Shown here: positions 5,876-14,000 of the stretch, one piece after another
How positions within the stretch are numbered: the first letter of the stretch is position 1
How the letters are laid out: each line of letters starts with the position of its first letter
From: Clostridia bacterium
GTDB lineage: Bacteria > Bacillota > DULZ01
Assembly: GCA_012520135.1 (NCBI GenBank)
Contig: JAAYOX010000064.1
Location: forward strand, 1 to 14,245
Direction of reading: 5' to 3'
Length of the DNA stretch: 14,245 nt
Notes under the pieces: generated by a model
What the model saw: the letters and a program-made list of their open reading frames with translations, nothing else
What the model was told of the DNA's origin: nothing
Database searches by the model: none
Translations under genes and position numbers: made by a program

Positions 5876-7483
5876 GTGAAAAAGCCTAAGAAAATTGAAC
5901 GCAAAACCCACCGGCAGGAAATTTATGAGGGTAACCTGAACCAAGAGCAAAAGGCAGATCGGGAACTGTGGCCTGATCTGACTCATAACATTGCCGTGTT
6001 AAAGGGAAGACTGGGAGGCAGTCCGGATATTGTCTTTCACGAATTTGTCATGGGAGTAGATGAAATAGAAGCTTGTTTGGTGTTCACCGACGGATTGGTC
6101 GAACGGGCAGTAGTCACCCAGGATATTCTACGACCTTTGGAAATAGATGTCCCGATGCTGGAAGTGCAAAGCGAAGAAAAAATCCTGGTGGATATTGATG
6201 GGCTGGTTACCCGTCTCAGGCAAAGGGCTATTCAGAGCGCTGAAATCAGAAAGGAAAAGAAATTTGATGTTCTAATTGGCGCCGCTTTGGGCGGCGGGGT
6301 GGTTCTTCTCTATGGTGATCAGGAGGAAGCGCTGATTATCAGTGCCCCCGGTTGGCCCAGCCGGGGAGTAGAAGAACCAAGCAGTGATACCCTGATCCGT
6401 GGACCCAGGGATGGATTTAATGAAACACTCCGTTTTAATACCGCATTGCTTAGGAGAAGGATTAAAGATCCCGGTTTAAGGTTGGAAAGTGCCATGCTGG
6501 GAAAACGGAGCAGAACGGAAATTAATATCTGCTATATTTATGACATAGTCAACAGAGATGTTTTAGAGGAAGTAAGAAAACGGCTGAAAAAGATCGACAT
6601 TGATGCCATCCTGGAAAGCGGTTATGTGGAGCAATTGATCGAAGACAGCTACTTATCTCCTTTTCCCCAGGTGCAAACAACGGAGAGACCTGATAAGGCT
6701 GCAGCTGCCATTTTGGAAGGCAGAGTGGTTATTCTAATTGATACTACTCCCTTTGCTTTAATCGTGCCGGCTACTTTTGTGCAGTTTTTTCAGAGTCCCG
6801 AAGACTATTATGAGCGTTGGCTGATTGGTTCCTTAACTCGTTTCATTCGCTATATAGCTTCCTACCTGGCGGTATTTACGCCCGGTCTTGTTGTGGCGGC
6901 GGTAGCCTATCATCCGGGCTTGATCCCCACTAAGCTCACCCTGGCTATTGCTGCTTCCAGGGAAGGGGTTCCTTTTCCCATCGTGGTGGAAGTACTGCTG
7001 ATGGAGGCTGCCTTTGAATTCCTGCGGGAAGCGGGAGCCAGGCTGCCCCAGTCCATCGGTCAAACCATCGGTATTGTAGGGGGGCTGATCATTGGGGATG
7101 CGGCAGTGCGGGCCAATGTTACCAGTCCTTTGATGGTGGTGATGGTTGCCTTGACGGCCGTAGCTTCTTTTGCCATCCCTTCTTACAGTTTAGGGATTGG
7201 TTTTCGGATGCTCCGGTTTCCAACCATCTTCCTGGCAGCTACCTTTGGGATTTATGGGGTGGTGCTTTCCTTTATCCTGATCAATATTCACATGGTCACT
7301 TTAAAAACTTTTGGAGTGAACTATCTGGCTCCTTTTACGCCTTACCAGTTCTCTGATTGGAAAGATTTAATGTTCAGGCTGCCGTGGAAGACTATGGTTA
7401 CCAGGCCGGTTTATACGGCACCGCAAGATTTGGTCCGGCAAAAAGTAGCTGACAGTGAGGAGGGTGACAATGAACAGTCCTAA
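5876..7483 (+). CDS. gerA: Spore germinant receptor A subunit (GerA/GerAA family)
   Basis: GerA-family A subunits sit in the spore inner membrane with B and C partners, sense small nutrients and trigger germination. With the GTG at 5876 the protein has 535 residues. A Lys/Arg-rich start (KKPKKIERKTHRQ) leads into a large soluble region (about 20-275) that fits the N-terminal domain of the family. It is followed by a membrane region (about 284-505) containing the hallmark RLPQSIGQTIGIVGGLIIGD and AAVRANVTSPLMVVMVALTA. The short tail is polar. The gene overlaps gerB by 14 bases, which suggests translational coupling. The start at 5846 (10 extra residues) is possible but has a weak ribosome binding site. 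The germinant cannot be predicted from sequence. Its position between rplY and pth is unusual compared with Bacillus. Confidence 0.95.
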   Translation: MKKPKKIERKTHRQEIYEGNLNQEQKADRELWPDLTHNIAVLKGRLGGSPDIVFHEFVMGVDEIEACLVFTDGLVERAVVTQDILRPLEIDVPMLEVQSEEKILVDIDGLVTRLRQRAIQSAEIRKEKKFDVLIGAALGGGVVLLYGDQEEALIISAPGWPSRGVEEPSSDTLIRGPRDGFNETLRFNTALLRRRIKDPGLRLESAMLGKRSRTEINICYIYDIVNRDVLEEVRKRLKKIDIDAILESGYVEQLIEDSYLSPFPQVQTTERPDKAAAAILEGRVVILIDTTPFALIVPATFVQFFQSPEDYYERWLIGSLTRFIRYIASYLAVFTPGLVVAAVAYHPGLIPTKLTLAIAASREGVPFPIVVEVLLMEAAFEFLREAGARLPQSIGQTIGIVGGLIIGDAAVRANVTSPLMVVMVALTAVASFAIPSYSLGIGFRMLRFPTIFLAATFGIYGVVLSFILINIHMVTLKTFGVNYLAPFTPYQFSDWKDLMFRLPWKTMVTRPVYTAPQDLVRQKVADSEEGDNEQS

Positions 7484-8579
7484 AGACATCCTTACCTCCC
7501 GGCAGCTGCTGGTGATTTTGATCTCGACGGTAATAGGGGTTCAGGTGTTCATTATGCCCAGATTGGTGGTGGAGGCCGCCGGGCGAGACGGCTGGCTGTC
7601 ACTGGTATTAGGCGGGGGGTGGGCACTGCTTGCAGCGACGGCTGCAGCTTACCTGGCCAGTTTTTTTCCCCGGCAGACGCCTGTTGTATGGTTTTCTCAT
7701 TTGCTGGGTAAGTGGGGGGGCATAGCCTTATCCCTGGGTTTCGGCTGCTTTTTTTTGTTTGTTGCCGCTGAAGTCTTGCGTCTTTTTACCGATATGACCC
7801 AAACTTACTTGTTGCCTCGTACCCCTTCCGAGATTATTATGATTACCTTTTTGTTGAGTATTGCCTACGTGGTGTGCCATGGAATTAATCCCATAGCCAG
7901 GGTCACCCTAATTTTTTTCTTGTTCGGCATTATCCCTTCGATCATTTTGATTGCGGTTTTTCAGGGGAAAGTCAATTTTGGCGAACTGGTGCCGGTTTTA
8001 GCAGGTGGAATAGCCCCGGTGATCAGGGGATTTCTACCTGCTTATGGAGATTTTGGCGGCTGGGGCATAATTGTCTTTCTGGTCCAATTCATGGATACTC
8101 CCAAAGAGGCAGTTAAGGGTACGGCGGTGGGTATGGCTGTTATTTGGCTTTTCTTTATGGCAACATTTATCATTACCTTGGCTGCTTTTGGCCCTATCGA
8201 AACTCAGTACTTATTGTATCCGGTGGTGGACTTGATCAGGGAAATGGAAGGCGTAGGCGGTTTCATTGAAAAGTTGGACTTGATTTTTTTGAGTGCCTGG
8301 ATTTTATCGGTTTTTGTGACCCTGGCTGTTTGCTACTATGTAGCAGTGTTGGCTATCTCCCAACTGGCCGGAATTAAAAATATAGCCGTACCTGTGTATG
8401 TAGGTCTGCCGCTAGTTTACCTGCTGGCTTTACTACCACAAGGATATAAGGCGGCGGAAGGATTAGTGGGTTATTTAAATTACACCAGTTTCATCTTCAG
8501 TTTATCGGTCCCCTTGTTGGTATTTCTGGCTCGGCGGAAGATAAAACAGGGAGGGGTCAGCGATGGGGAACAAACATAA
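7470..8579 (+). CDS. gerB: Spore germinant receptor B subunit (GerAB/GerB endospore germination permease)
   Basis: This is a 369-residue membrane protein with about ten hydrophobic helices, of the endospore germination permease family, distantly related to APC amino acid transporters. In known receptors the B subunit holds the nutrient-binding pocket and is thought to form part of an ion channel. The N-terminal stretch LTSRQLLVILISTVIGVQVF followed by MPRLVVEAAGRDGWLSLVLGG (about 25-45) is typical of the family, including the unwound first helix. The C-terminus is a short basic and polar tail. The ATG at 7470 follows GGAGGGTGA (7459-7467) at a good distance. It lies inside the end of gerA and the gene itself overlaps gerC by 17 bases, so the three subunits are probably made in step. 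Confidence 0.95.
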   Translation: MNSPKDILTSRQLLVILISTVIGVQVFIMPRLVVEAAGRDGWLSLVLGGGWALLAATAAAYLASFFPRQTPVVWFSHLLGKWGGIALSLGFGCFFLFVAAEVLRLFTDMTQTYLLPRTPSEIIMITFLLSIAYVVCHGINPIARVTLIFFLFGIIPSIILIAVFQGKVNFGELVPVLAGGIAPVIRGFLPAYGDFGGWGIIVFLVQFMDTPKEAVKGTAVGMAVIWLFFMATFIITLAAFGPIETQYLLYPVVDLIREMEGVGGFIEKLDLIFLSAWILSVFVTLAVCYYVAVLAISQLAGIKNIAVPVYVGLPLVYLLALLPQGYKAAEGLVGYLNYTSFIFSLSVPLLVFLARRKIKQGGVSDGEQT

Positions 8580-9762
8580 AAAGCCCATGGTTTTATTAGT
8601 TTTAGCCCTCTTGTCTCTGGCGTTGGCAGGTTGTTGGGATCTTTGGGAAATCGACGATCGAGGCATAGTGATGGCAATCGGTATTGAGGAAATTCCCCCC
8701 GAAGAGGTCCTACAAACCCAAGGACTGGAAAGGCAGTTGATTGAAAGTACCAATGAACGGGCCTTAAAGATAACTTATCAGTTTGCCGTTCCTTCGGGAT
8801 TTGCCGGAGAAGGCAGTAGCGGCGGTCCTGCTTACGTTAACTTGGGAACGACGGCTTTAAGCTCTGAGGTGCGGTTAAGGGGTTTGATCTCTACTCAAAG
8901 CAGCCGGAAAGGAGATTTGACCCACCTGCAAGCGGTAGTATTGGGGCCGGAAGTGTGCAAAAACGGCATTTATTGTGTCTTGGAGCGGTTTATCCGGGAT
9001 CCCGGTGTGCGAAGACAGATCTCGATCTTTGTCACTGAAGATGATGTGGCTCAAGTCCTGGATGTCAATAATCCCCAAGAACCCATGCCGGCTCTTTACC
9101 TGGTCTCCCTTACCGATAATGAGGATTGGGCCAACCGGATGCCTCCCGATATGCAGCTGGGGGAAATTTCCCGGCGGATCAGGGAGAATGCAGTGTATGT
9201 GGTTCCTCGTGTTGCCGCCGGGGAGAATTCCCTAAAAATGGCCGGAGGCGGTATTTTTCATGGAGACAGGCTGGTAGGATGGCTGGGGGAATTGGAAACA
9301 AATGCTTACCGTTGGATTATCGGCGAAGTAGATACGGCTCCTATTCTAGTGGCTGCGCCTGGCAGCAAAGGGCCAAGGCGTACGGAAGGGTACTTGGCCG
9401 AGAATACTCAGTCGATTAGAAGTGTAGAGATAGTGGATGGTCAAATCAAATTGAAAGTTAAAATCAGTACCGAGGGAACTTTGGTGGAAAGGCAGATAAA
9501 GGAGGTTGTCTGGAGCAACGAAGCTCTGGCGGAAGTTAAAAAGGCATTGGCAAATAGGGTTTCCATGGATACAAAAGTGTTGATCAAAAAAGCCCAGGAA
9601 GAATGGAGACTGGATCTTTTTGGCTTTGGCCGGGAGGTAGAAAAAAAATACCCCCAACTATGGAAGGAAATTAAGGATGAATGGAATAACTTGTATTTCC
9701 CGGGTGCCCTAGTAGAAGTGGACGTAGACGTAATAATTAACAGAACCGGAACAAAACGTTAG
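8563..9762 (+). CDS. gerC: Spore germinant receptor C subunit, Ger(x)C lipoprotein
   Basis: A 399-residue lipoprotein. A basic N-terminus and hydrophobic segment end in the lipobox LALAGC with Cys24 as the predicted diacylglycerol site, so the protein is anchored on the outer face of the spore inner membrane. CWDLWEIDDRGIVMAIGIE right after the Cys is the family signature. The C-terminal domain ends with the hallmark DLFGFGREVEKKYPQLW and a final beta strand VEVDVDVIINRTG. An insertion of roughly 25 acidic residues follows the first strand (IPPEEVLQTQGLERQLIEST, about 43-62), longer than I expect for Bacillus members. The ATG has GGGAGGGG (8549-8556) just upstream and lies within gerB. C subunits are required for receptor function, though their exact role is less clear than that of A and B. 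Confidence 0.95.
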   Translation: MGNKHKKPMVLLVLALLSLALAGCWDLWEIDDRGIVMAIGIEEIPPEEVLQTQGLERQLIESTNERALKITYQFAVPSGFAGEGSSGGPAYVNLGTTALSSEVRLRGLISTQSSRKGDLTHLQAVVLGPEVCKNGIYCVLERFIRDPGVRRQISIFVTEDDVAQVLDVNNPQEPMPALYLVSLTDNEDWANRMPPDMQLGEISRRIRENAVYVVPRVAAGENSLKMAGGGIFHGDRLVGWLGELETNAYRWIIGEVDTAPILVAAPGSKGPRRTEGYLAENTQSIRSVEIVDGQIKLKVKISTEGTLVERQIKEVVWSNEALAEVKKALANRVSMDTKVLIKKAQEEWRLDLFGFGREVEKKYPQLWKEIKDEWNNLYFPGALVEVDVDVIINRTGTKR

Positions 9763-9774
9763 GGAGGGTTAAAG

Positions 9775-10008
9775 ATGAATATTAATACCCTTCATGATAT
9801 ATTACATCATCTGAGTTATGTGTTTAATATATGGTGGCTGGTAATGGCTTGGCTAATCGGTTTCTGGTCAATCCTCATTGTCAATCCGGCCATGGTTAAG
9901 CACGGTTATTACCGGGAAGCGCAAATTGCCTTTTTCGGAGGCTGGTTTTGGCTGGTGTTTGGCTTAGTGGGTTTTATTGCTTCTAGAATTTTGATTCGCT
10001 ATTTTTGA
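9775..10008 (+). CDS. Small two-helix membrane protein, candidate germinant receptor D subunit
   Basis: The product has 77 residues. It shows a short polar N-terminus, a Trp-rich hydrophobic segment (IWWLVMAWLIGFWSILIV, about 19-36), a polar link (NPAMVKHGYYREAQI), a second hydrophobic segment (FFGGWFWLVFGLVGFIASRI, about 53-72) and a basic tail. ATG at 9775 is preceded by AGGGAGGG (9761-9768), and the gene starts only 12 bases after gerC. Bacillus germinant receptor operons often carry a small extra gene for a protein of about this size with two transmembrane helices, called the D subunit, which modulates germination. The size, topology and position here agree with that role. I cannot confirm homology from sequence recall, so the assignment rests mainly on context. 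Confidence 0.75.
   Translation: MNINTLHDILHHLSYVFNIWWLVMAWLIGFWSILIVNPAMVKHGYYREAQIAFFGGWFWLVFGLVGFIASRILIRYF
9977..10005 (+). promoter_or_regulatory. Weak candidate sigma-A promoter for pth inside the end of the small membrane gene
   Basis: TTGCTT (9977-9982) and TATTTT (10000-10005) lie exactly 17 bases apart, about 68 bases before pth. The match is only 7 of 12 consensus positions. It is listed because pth is essential in growing cells while a gerA-type operon is normally transcribed only in the forespore, so an internal vegetative promoter is expected. Confidence 0.25.
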
Positions 10009-10073
10009 AGGAGAAAGGGAAGGCGGACCAGAAATATAGCTAGAAAATCGGAGTAAATCGGGTGGGGGACATG

Positions 10074-10634
10074 ATGAAACTGATTGTGGGTTTGGGGAAT
10101 CCCGGCATTCGTTACGAAACTACCAAGCATAACGTTGGATTTATGGTGGCCGATTTAGTGGCAGATCAGCTTGAAACGGAATTTCGCCCTTCCAAACATG
10201 GTGCTTTAGTGGCAAAAGCCGGCTATCAGGGACAGACAATTTTTATCGCCAAGCCCTTAACTTATATGAATTTGTCCGGTGGAGCAGTTGCCTCTCTGGT
10301 TCATTGGTATAAGATTTCCACTGAGAATATAATTATTGTGTATGATGATATGGATTTGCCGGTAGGTAGGCTCCGGATCCGTGGCCAGGGCAGTGCCGGG
10401 GGCCAAAAAGGAATGGCTTCTATTATTCAGGCCTTGGGTACCGAGAGCTTGTTACGGATCCGAATTGGAATAGGACGACCTCCTACAGGCTGGGATGCAC
10501 CGGATTATGTTCTTAGCCCTTTTACTGATGAACAATGGGAGATAATGGAGGGGATACTGCCTCATGCTGCGAAGGCGGCTTTGGCTTTAACCTGCCAGGG
10601 TTTGGATCAAGTGATGAATAAATTCAACCGGTAA
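10074..10634 (+). CDS. pth: Peptidyl-tRNA hydrolase (Pth; SpoVC in Bacillus)
   Basis: Pth cleaves the ester bond of peptidyl-tRNAs that drop off the ribosome, recycling tRNA. It is essential in most bacteria, and its Bacillus allele spoVC affects sporulation. Starting at ATG 10074 the protein has 186 residues beginning MKLIVGLGNPG, close to the 188 of Bacillus. Active site residues seen are Asn9, the catalytic His19 (KHNVGF), Asn66 (PLTYMNLSG) and the Asp pair 91-92 (VYDDMDLP). The usual GGHNG motif reads GGQKG (Gln111, Lys112), replacing the counterparts of E. coli His113 and Asn114. Other in-frame starts are ATG 10071 and GTG 10062; the GTG has GGAG (10050-10053) 8 bases before it. The short start is preferred from the conserved N-terminus and the G-rich run just upstream. 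Confidence 0.96.
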   Translation: MKLIVGLGNPGIRYETTKHNVGFMVADLVADQLETEFRPSKHGALVAKAGYQGQTIFIAKPLTYMNLSGGAVASLVHWYKISTENIIIVYDDMDLPVGRLRIRGQGSAGGQKGMASIIQALGTESLLRIRIGIGRPPTGWDAPDYVLSPFTDEQWEIMEGILPHAAKAALALTCQGLDQVMNKFNR

Positions 10635-10667
10635 CCGGCTTTGACAACCGTACATGGATGCTGAAAT

Positions 10668-10673
10668 GAGGTG
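10668..10673 (+). promoter_or_regulatory. Ribosome binding site in front of an ATT codon
   Basis: GAGGTG ends 5 bases before ATT at 10679 in the frame of the next gene. No ATG, GTG or TTG lies at a suitable distance in that frame. The site suggests initiation at ATT, which is rare in bacteria, or an error in the sequence at this point. Confidence 0.45.
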
Positions 10674-10678
10674 TAACT

Positions 10679-11068
10679 ATTTTTATTGCAGCCGGCGGTC
10701 TTGCCGCTTTATTGGCTTTTAGTTCAAACCGGATTTTTTATAATCGTTTTGGGCCTGGGATAATCGGCACCCTGGTCCCCTTTTGGGAAGAAATCCTGAA
10801 GACGGGGCTGGCTTGGCTGCTCAAGGGATCCATTGTTGGCAGTCACGGGGTTTTTGGAGCAGTTGAGTTTTTGTGGGATTTGTTCCAACCTGGAAAAGGA
10901 CATTTGAAGCCGGCATTAGCAGGTTTTTTGTCTCATCTGTTGCTAGGGATTTTGACCCAATGGATTTATCAGATAACAGGTCTACTACCGGGGGCCATAC
11001 TGGCGGCCGGTATTGTTCATGCGTGTTGGAATTGGTTAATGCTGTCCAGAGGAGAGCAATATAGCTGA
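10679..11068 (+). CDS. Small multi-helix membrane protein, possibly PrsW/CPBP-like intramembrane protease
   Basis: The frame is open from 10670 to the TGA at 11066-11068. If translation starts at ATT 10679 the product has 129 residues with a complete first helix (FIAAGGLAALLAF). The next standard start, TTG 10712, lacks a ribosome binding site and would cut that helix. Polar residues inside hydrophobic segments form a pattern resembling PrsW and CPBP proteases: EE at 37-38 in PFWEEILK, Glu63 in FGAVEF, His86 in SHLLLG, and His114 with Asn118 in IVHACWNW. Those families use paired Glu and His residues to cleave membrane-embedded substrates. At under 130 residues it is short for either family, so function is uncertain. 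It sits between pth and mfd, where Bacillus has fin, the gene for an anti-sigma-F protein, but shows no similarity to a zinc-binding Fin. Confidence 0.6.
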   Translation: MFIAAGGLAALLAFSSNRIFYNRFGPGIIGTLVPFWEEILKTGLAWLLKGSIVGSHGVFGAVEFLWDLFQPGKGHLKPALAGFLSHLLLGILTQWIYQITGLLPGAILAAGIVHACWNWLMLSRGEQYS

Positions 11069-11085
11069 GAATTGTGGGGGTTGCT

Positions 11086-14000
11086 ATGAGTTTGCAGAGT
11101 TTACTGGAAGTATTGGTAGAAAACGAACAGTTTAAAAACATCAACGGCCAACTGGACAGGCCGAAATCTAAACAGGCCGTTTTTGGCTTAGTGGGAAGCC
11201 TGAAGTCTTTCTGGTGGAGTGCCTTGGCTTTAGCCGGAGAAAAACAGTTTCTCATTATTACCCAAGATGAGTTGAGTGCTAAGGGCATAGTCAAGGATTT
11301 AACTTTTTTTACCAAAGAAGATCATGTACTCCTGTTTCCGGGCCAGGAGTTTCTGCCATATCAAGTTTATGCCCGCAGCAGGGAAGGGACCAGCCAAAGG
11401 CTCAGAACCTTGACCAGGTTAACCCAGGGCAAGCCGCTTTTTGTAGTGGCTACCGCTGAAGCCTTCTGTCAGAAGCTGATGCCAAACGGAGTATTTAAAC
11501 ACTCTCTTATGAAATTAGTCACAGGCCAGCAATTGGACAGAGAGGACCTAGCCCGAAAACTGGTGGAACTAGGATATGAAAGGGTAGAATTGGTAGAGGC
11601 TCCGGGCCAGTTTGCGATCCGGGGAAGTTTGGTGGATATTTTTCCTCCAAGTAATGAAAAACCCCTGCGGGTGGATTTTTTTGATGATGAAATTGATTCC
11701 CTCCGGATTTTTGACGAGGAGAACCAGCGAACCATAGAGATGATCAGGGAGGCTGTCATAAGTCCTGCCGAGGAGACATTGCTGCCCAAAGGGGATTTGG
11801 CTGAGGTCCTGGCGGAACTGAAGACACGGTGGCAATCTACGGTCAAACGATTGGAGAGATTAAAGAAAAGAGCGTCAATTCAGGAACTTAACAGTAAAAT
11901 GGAAAAACTGCTCAATGATCTGGAGCAGGGTCAACAACCGGAGGATATCCAAAGATTTCAGTCCTTTTTCTATCCGGAGCAGGATACTATTCTCGATTAT
12001 TTTGCCACTGAACCGGTGGTACTGTTGGATGAACCTCAAAGACTGTGGGACAAGTGGCTTCGATATGAAAAAGAACGAGGAGAAGCTTTGGTAGAATTGC
12101 TGGAATCCGGCAATGTGCTGCCGGGCCAGGAAGAACTCTATGCTGAGATGGAGGAAATCAAAACAATTCTGGCAGGGCAAACAGTAGTCGCCTTTGCTTC
12201 CTTACCCCAGAAGATGGAGCTCCTCAATCCGGAAAACATGGTTAGCGTCCAGGCCAAAACCATGTATCCTTTCTTAGGCAAAATGAAGATGCTGAAAAGT
12301 GATGTGCTCCATTGGAAAAAACAGCATTATTCCCTCGTTTTCATTACGGGAAGCCTTGAACAGGCTGAGCAATTACGAGAACTGTTGTTGGAGCAGGGAA
12401 TTGAAGCGCTGGTTAAAACCCGGTTGGAATCCCGGCCCTATCCCGGGCAAGTACTCATCGTAACCGGTACATGGCAGCAGGGCTTTGATTACCCTGCCCT
12501 CAAACTGGTGTTAATTACCGAAAAGGAGATATTCGGTCAAAGAACCGTACGCCGCTCAAAACCCGTCCGGCGGGAAGGAATAAAGCTGAGTACTTTTGCC
12601 GACCTGAAAGAAGGAGATTATGTTGTTCATAACCAGCACGGCATTGGCAAGTACCTGGGGGTTCAGCAGCTGGAAGTAGGTGGGGTTTACAAAGACTACC
12701 TGCATATTCAGTATCATGGTGCTGATCGGCTTTACGTACCTACTGATCAGATTGATCTGATTCAGAAATATATTGGTGCAGAAGGGGCTACGCCCCGGTT
12801 GAATAAACTGGGGGGCACCGAATGGTCCAGGGTGAAGAGTAAAGTCAAGGCTTCCGTTCAAGATATGGCTGAAGAATTGATTAAGTTGTATGCTGCTCGG
12901 GAAACGGCTACCGGTCATGCTTTTGCCAAGGACACCCCTTGGCAACAGGAGTTTGAAGCGCTGTTTCCTTATACGGAAACCCCCGATCAGCTACAGGCTA
13001 TCCAGGAAGTAAAAGCAGATATGGAAAAACCGAAACCCATGGACCGGTTGCTCTGTGGCGATGTGGGCTACGGAAAGACAGAAGTGGCTTTAAGAGCTGC
13101 TTTTAAGGCAGTCAATGACGGTAAGCAGGTAGCAGTGCTGGTGCCAACTACCGTGTTGGCTCAACAGCATTATCAAACCTTTAGGGAAAGGATGGCCCCT
13201 TTTCCCATGACCGTAGGCTTGCTTAATCGTTTCCGTACCCCTAAGGAACAAGGGGAAGTGATCAGGGGCCTGAAAGACGGTTCCGTAGACTTAGTAGTGG
13301 GAACTCACAGGCTATTGTCTAATGATGTGGTTTTTAAAGATTTAGGCTTGGTGATTATCGATGAGGAGCAGCGGTTTGGTGTTGCCCATAAAGAAAAGTT
13401 GAAACAGCTTCGTCAAAGTGTGGATGTGTTGACTTTAACTGCCACACCAATTCCCCGCACTCTCCACATGGCCATGTCAGGAGTACGAGACATGAGCGTT
13501 ATTGAAACACCTCCTGAGGATCGGTATCCGGTCCAAACTTATGTGGTAGAACATCACCCTGAGTTAATTAGGGATGCTATTCGCAGGGAATTAGGCCGTG
13601 GAGGCCAGGTGTTTTATATTCATAACCGGATTATGGACCTGGACAAAGTGGTTTTGGAACTCAAACAATTGGTACCGGAAGCCAGAGTGGTTATGGCCCA
13701 CGGTCAAATGAGAGAGAATGAGTTGGAAGAAGCGATGTTGTCTTTTGTAGAAGGACATCAGGATGTACTAGTGTGCACAACCATTATTGAAAACGGACTG
13801 GATATTGGCAACGTCAATACGTTAATTGTGGACAATGCGGATCAACTGGGTTTAGCCCAGCTATATCAACTGCGAGGGAGAGTAGGTCGTTCCAATCGAG
13901 TGGCTCATGCCTATTTTACCTTTCATCCCAATAAGATTGTGAGTCCGGTAGCCCAAAAACGGTTAAATGCCATTAGGGAATTTACCGAATTTGGTTCCGG

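Noticed and set aside
10654..10722. Short ATG-started frame upstream of the small membrane gene as its true N-terminus with a frameshift
   Set aside because: The 22-codon frame reads as Arg/Cys-rich nonsense, while the ATT-started frame gives a clean hydrophobic helix. A frameshift cannot be fully excluded but is not needed.
10821..11315. 164-codon minus-strand open frame across the small membrane gene and the start of mfd
   Set aside because: It covers two plus-strand genes with better support (ribosome binding sites, membrane pattern, Mfd motifs), and shows no recognisable domain.
12556..12945. 129-codon minus-strand open frame in mfd
   Set aside because: It is antisense to the CarD-like domain of Mfd, which is intact on the plus strand.
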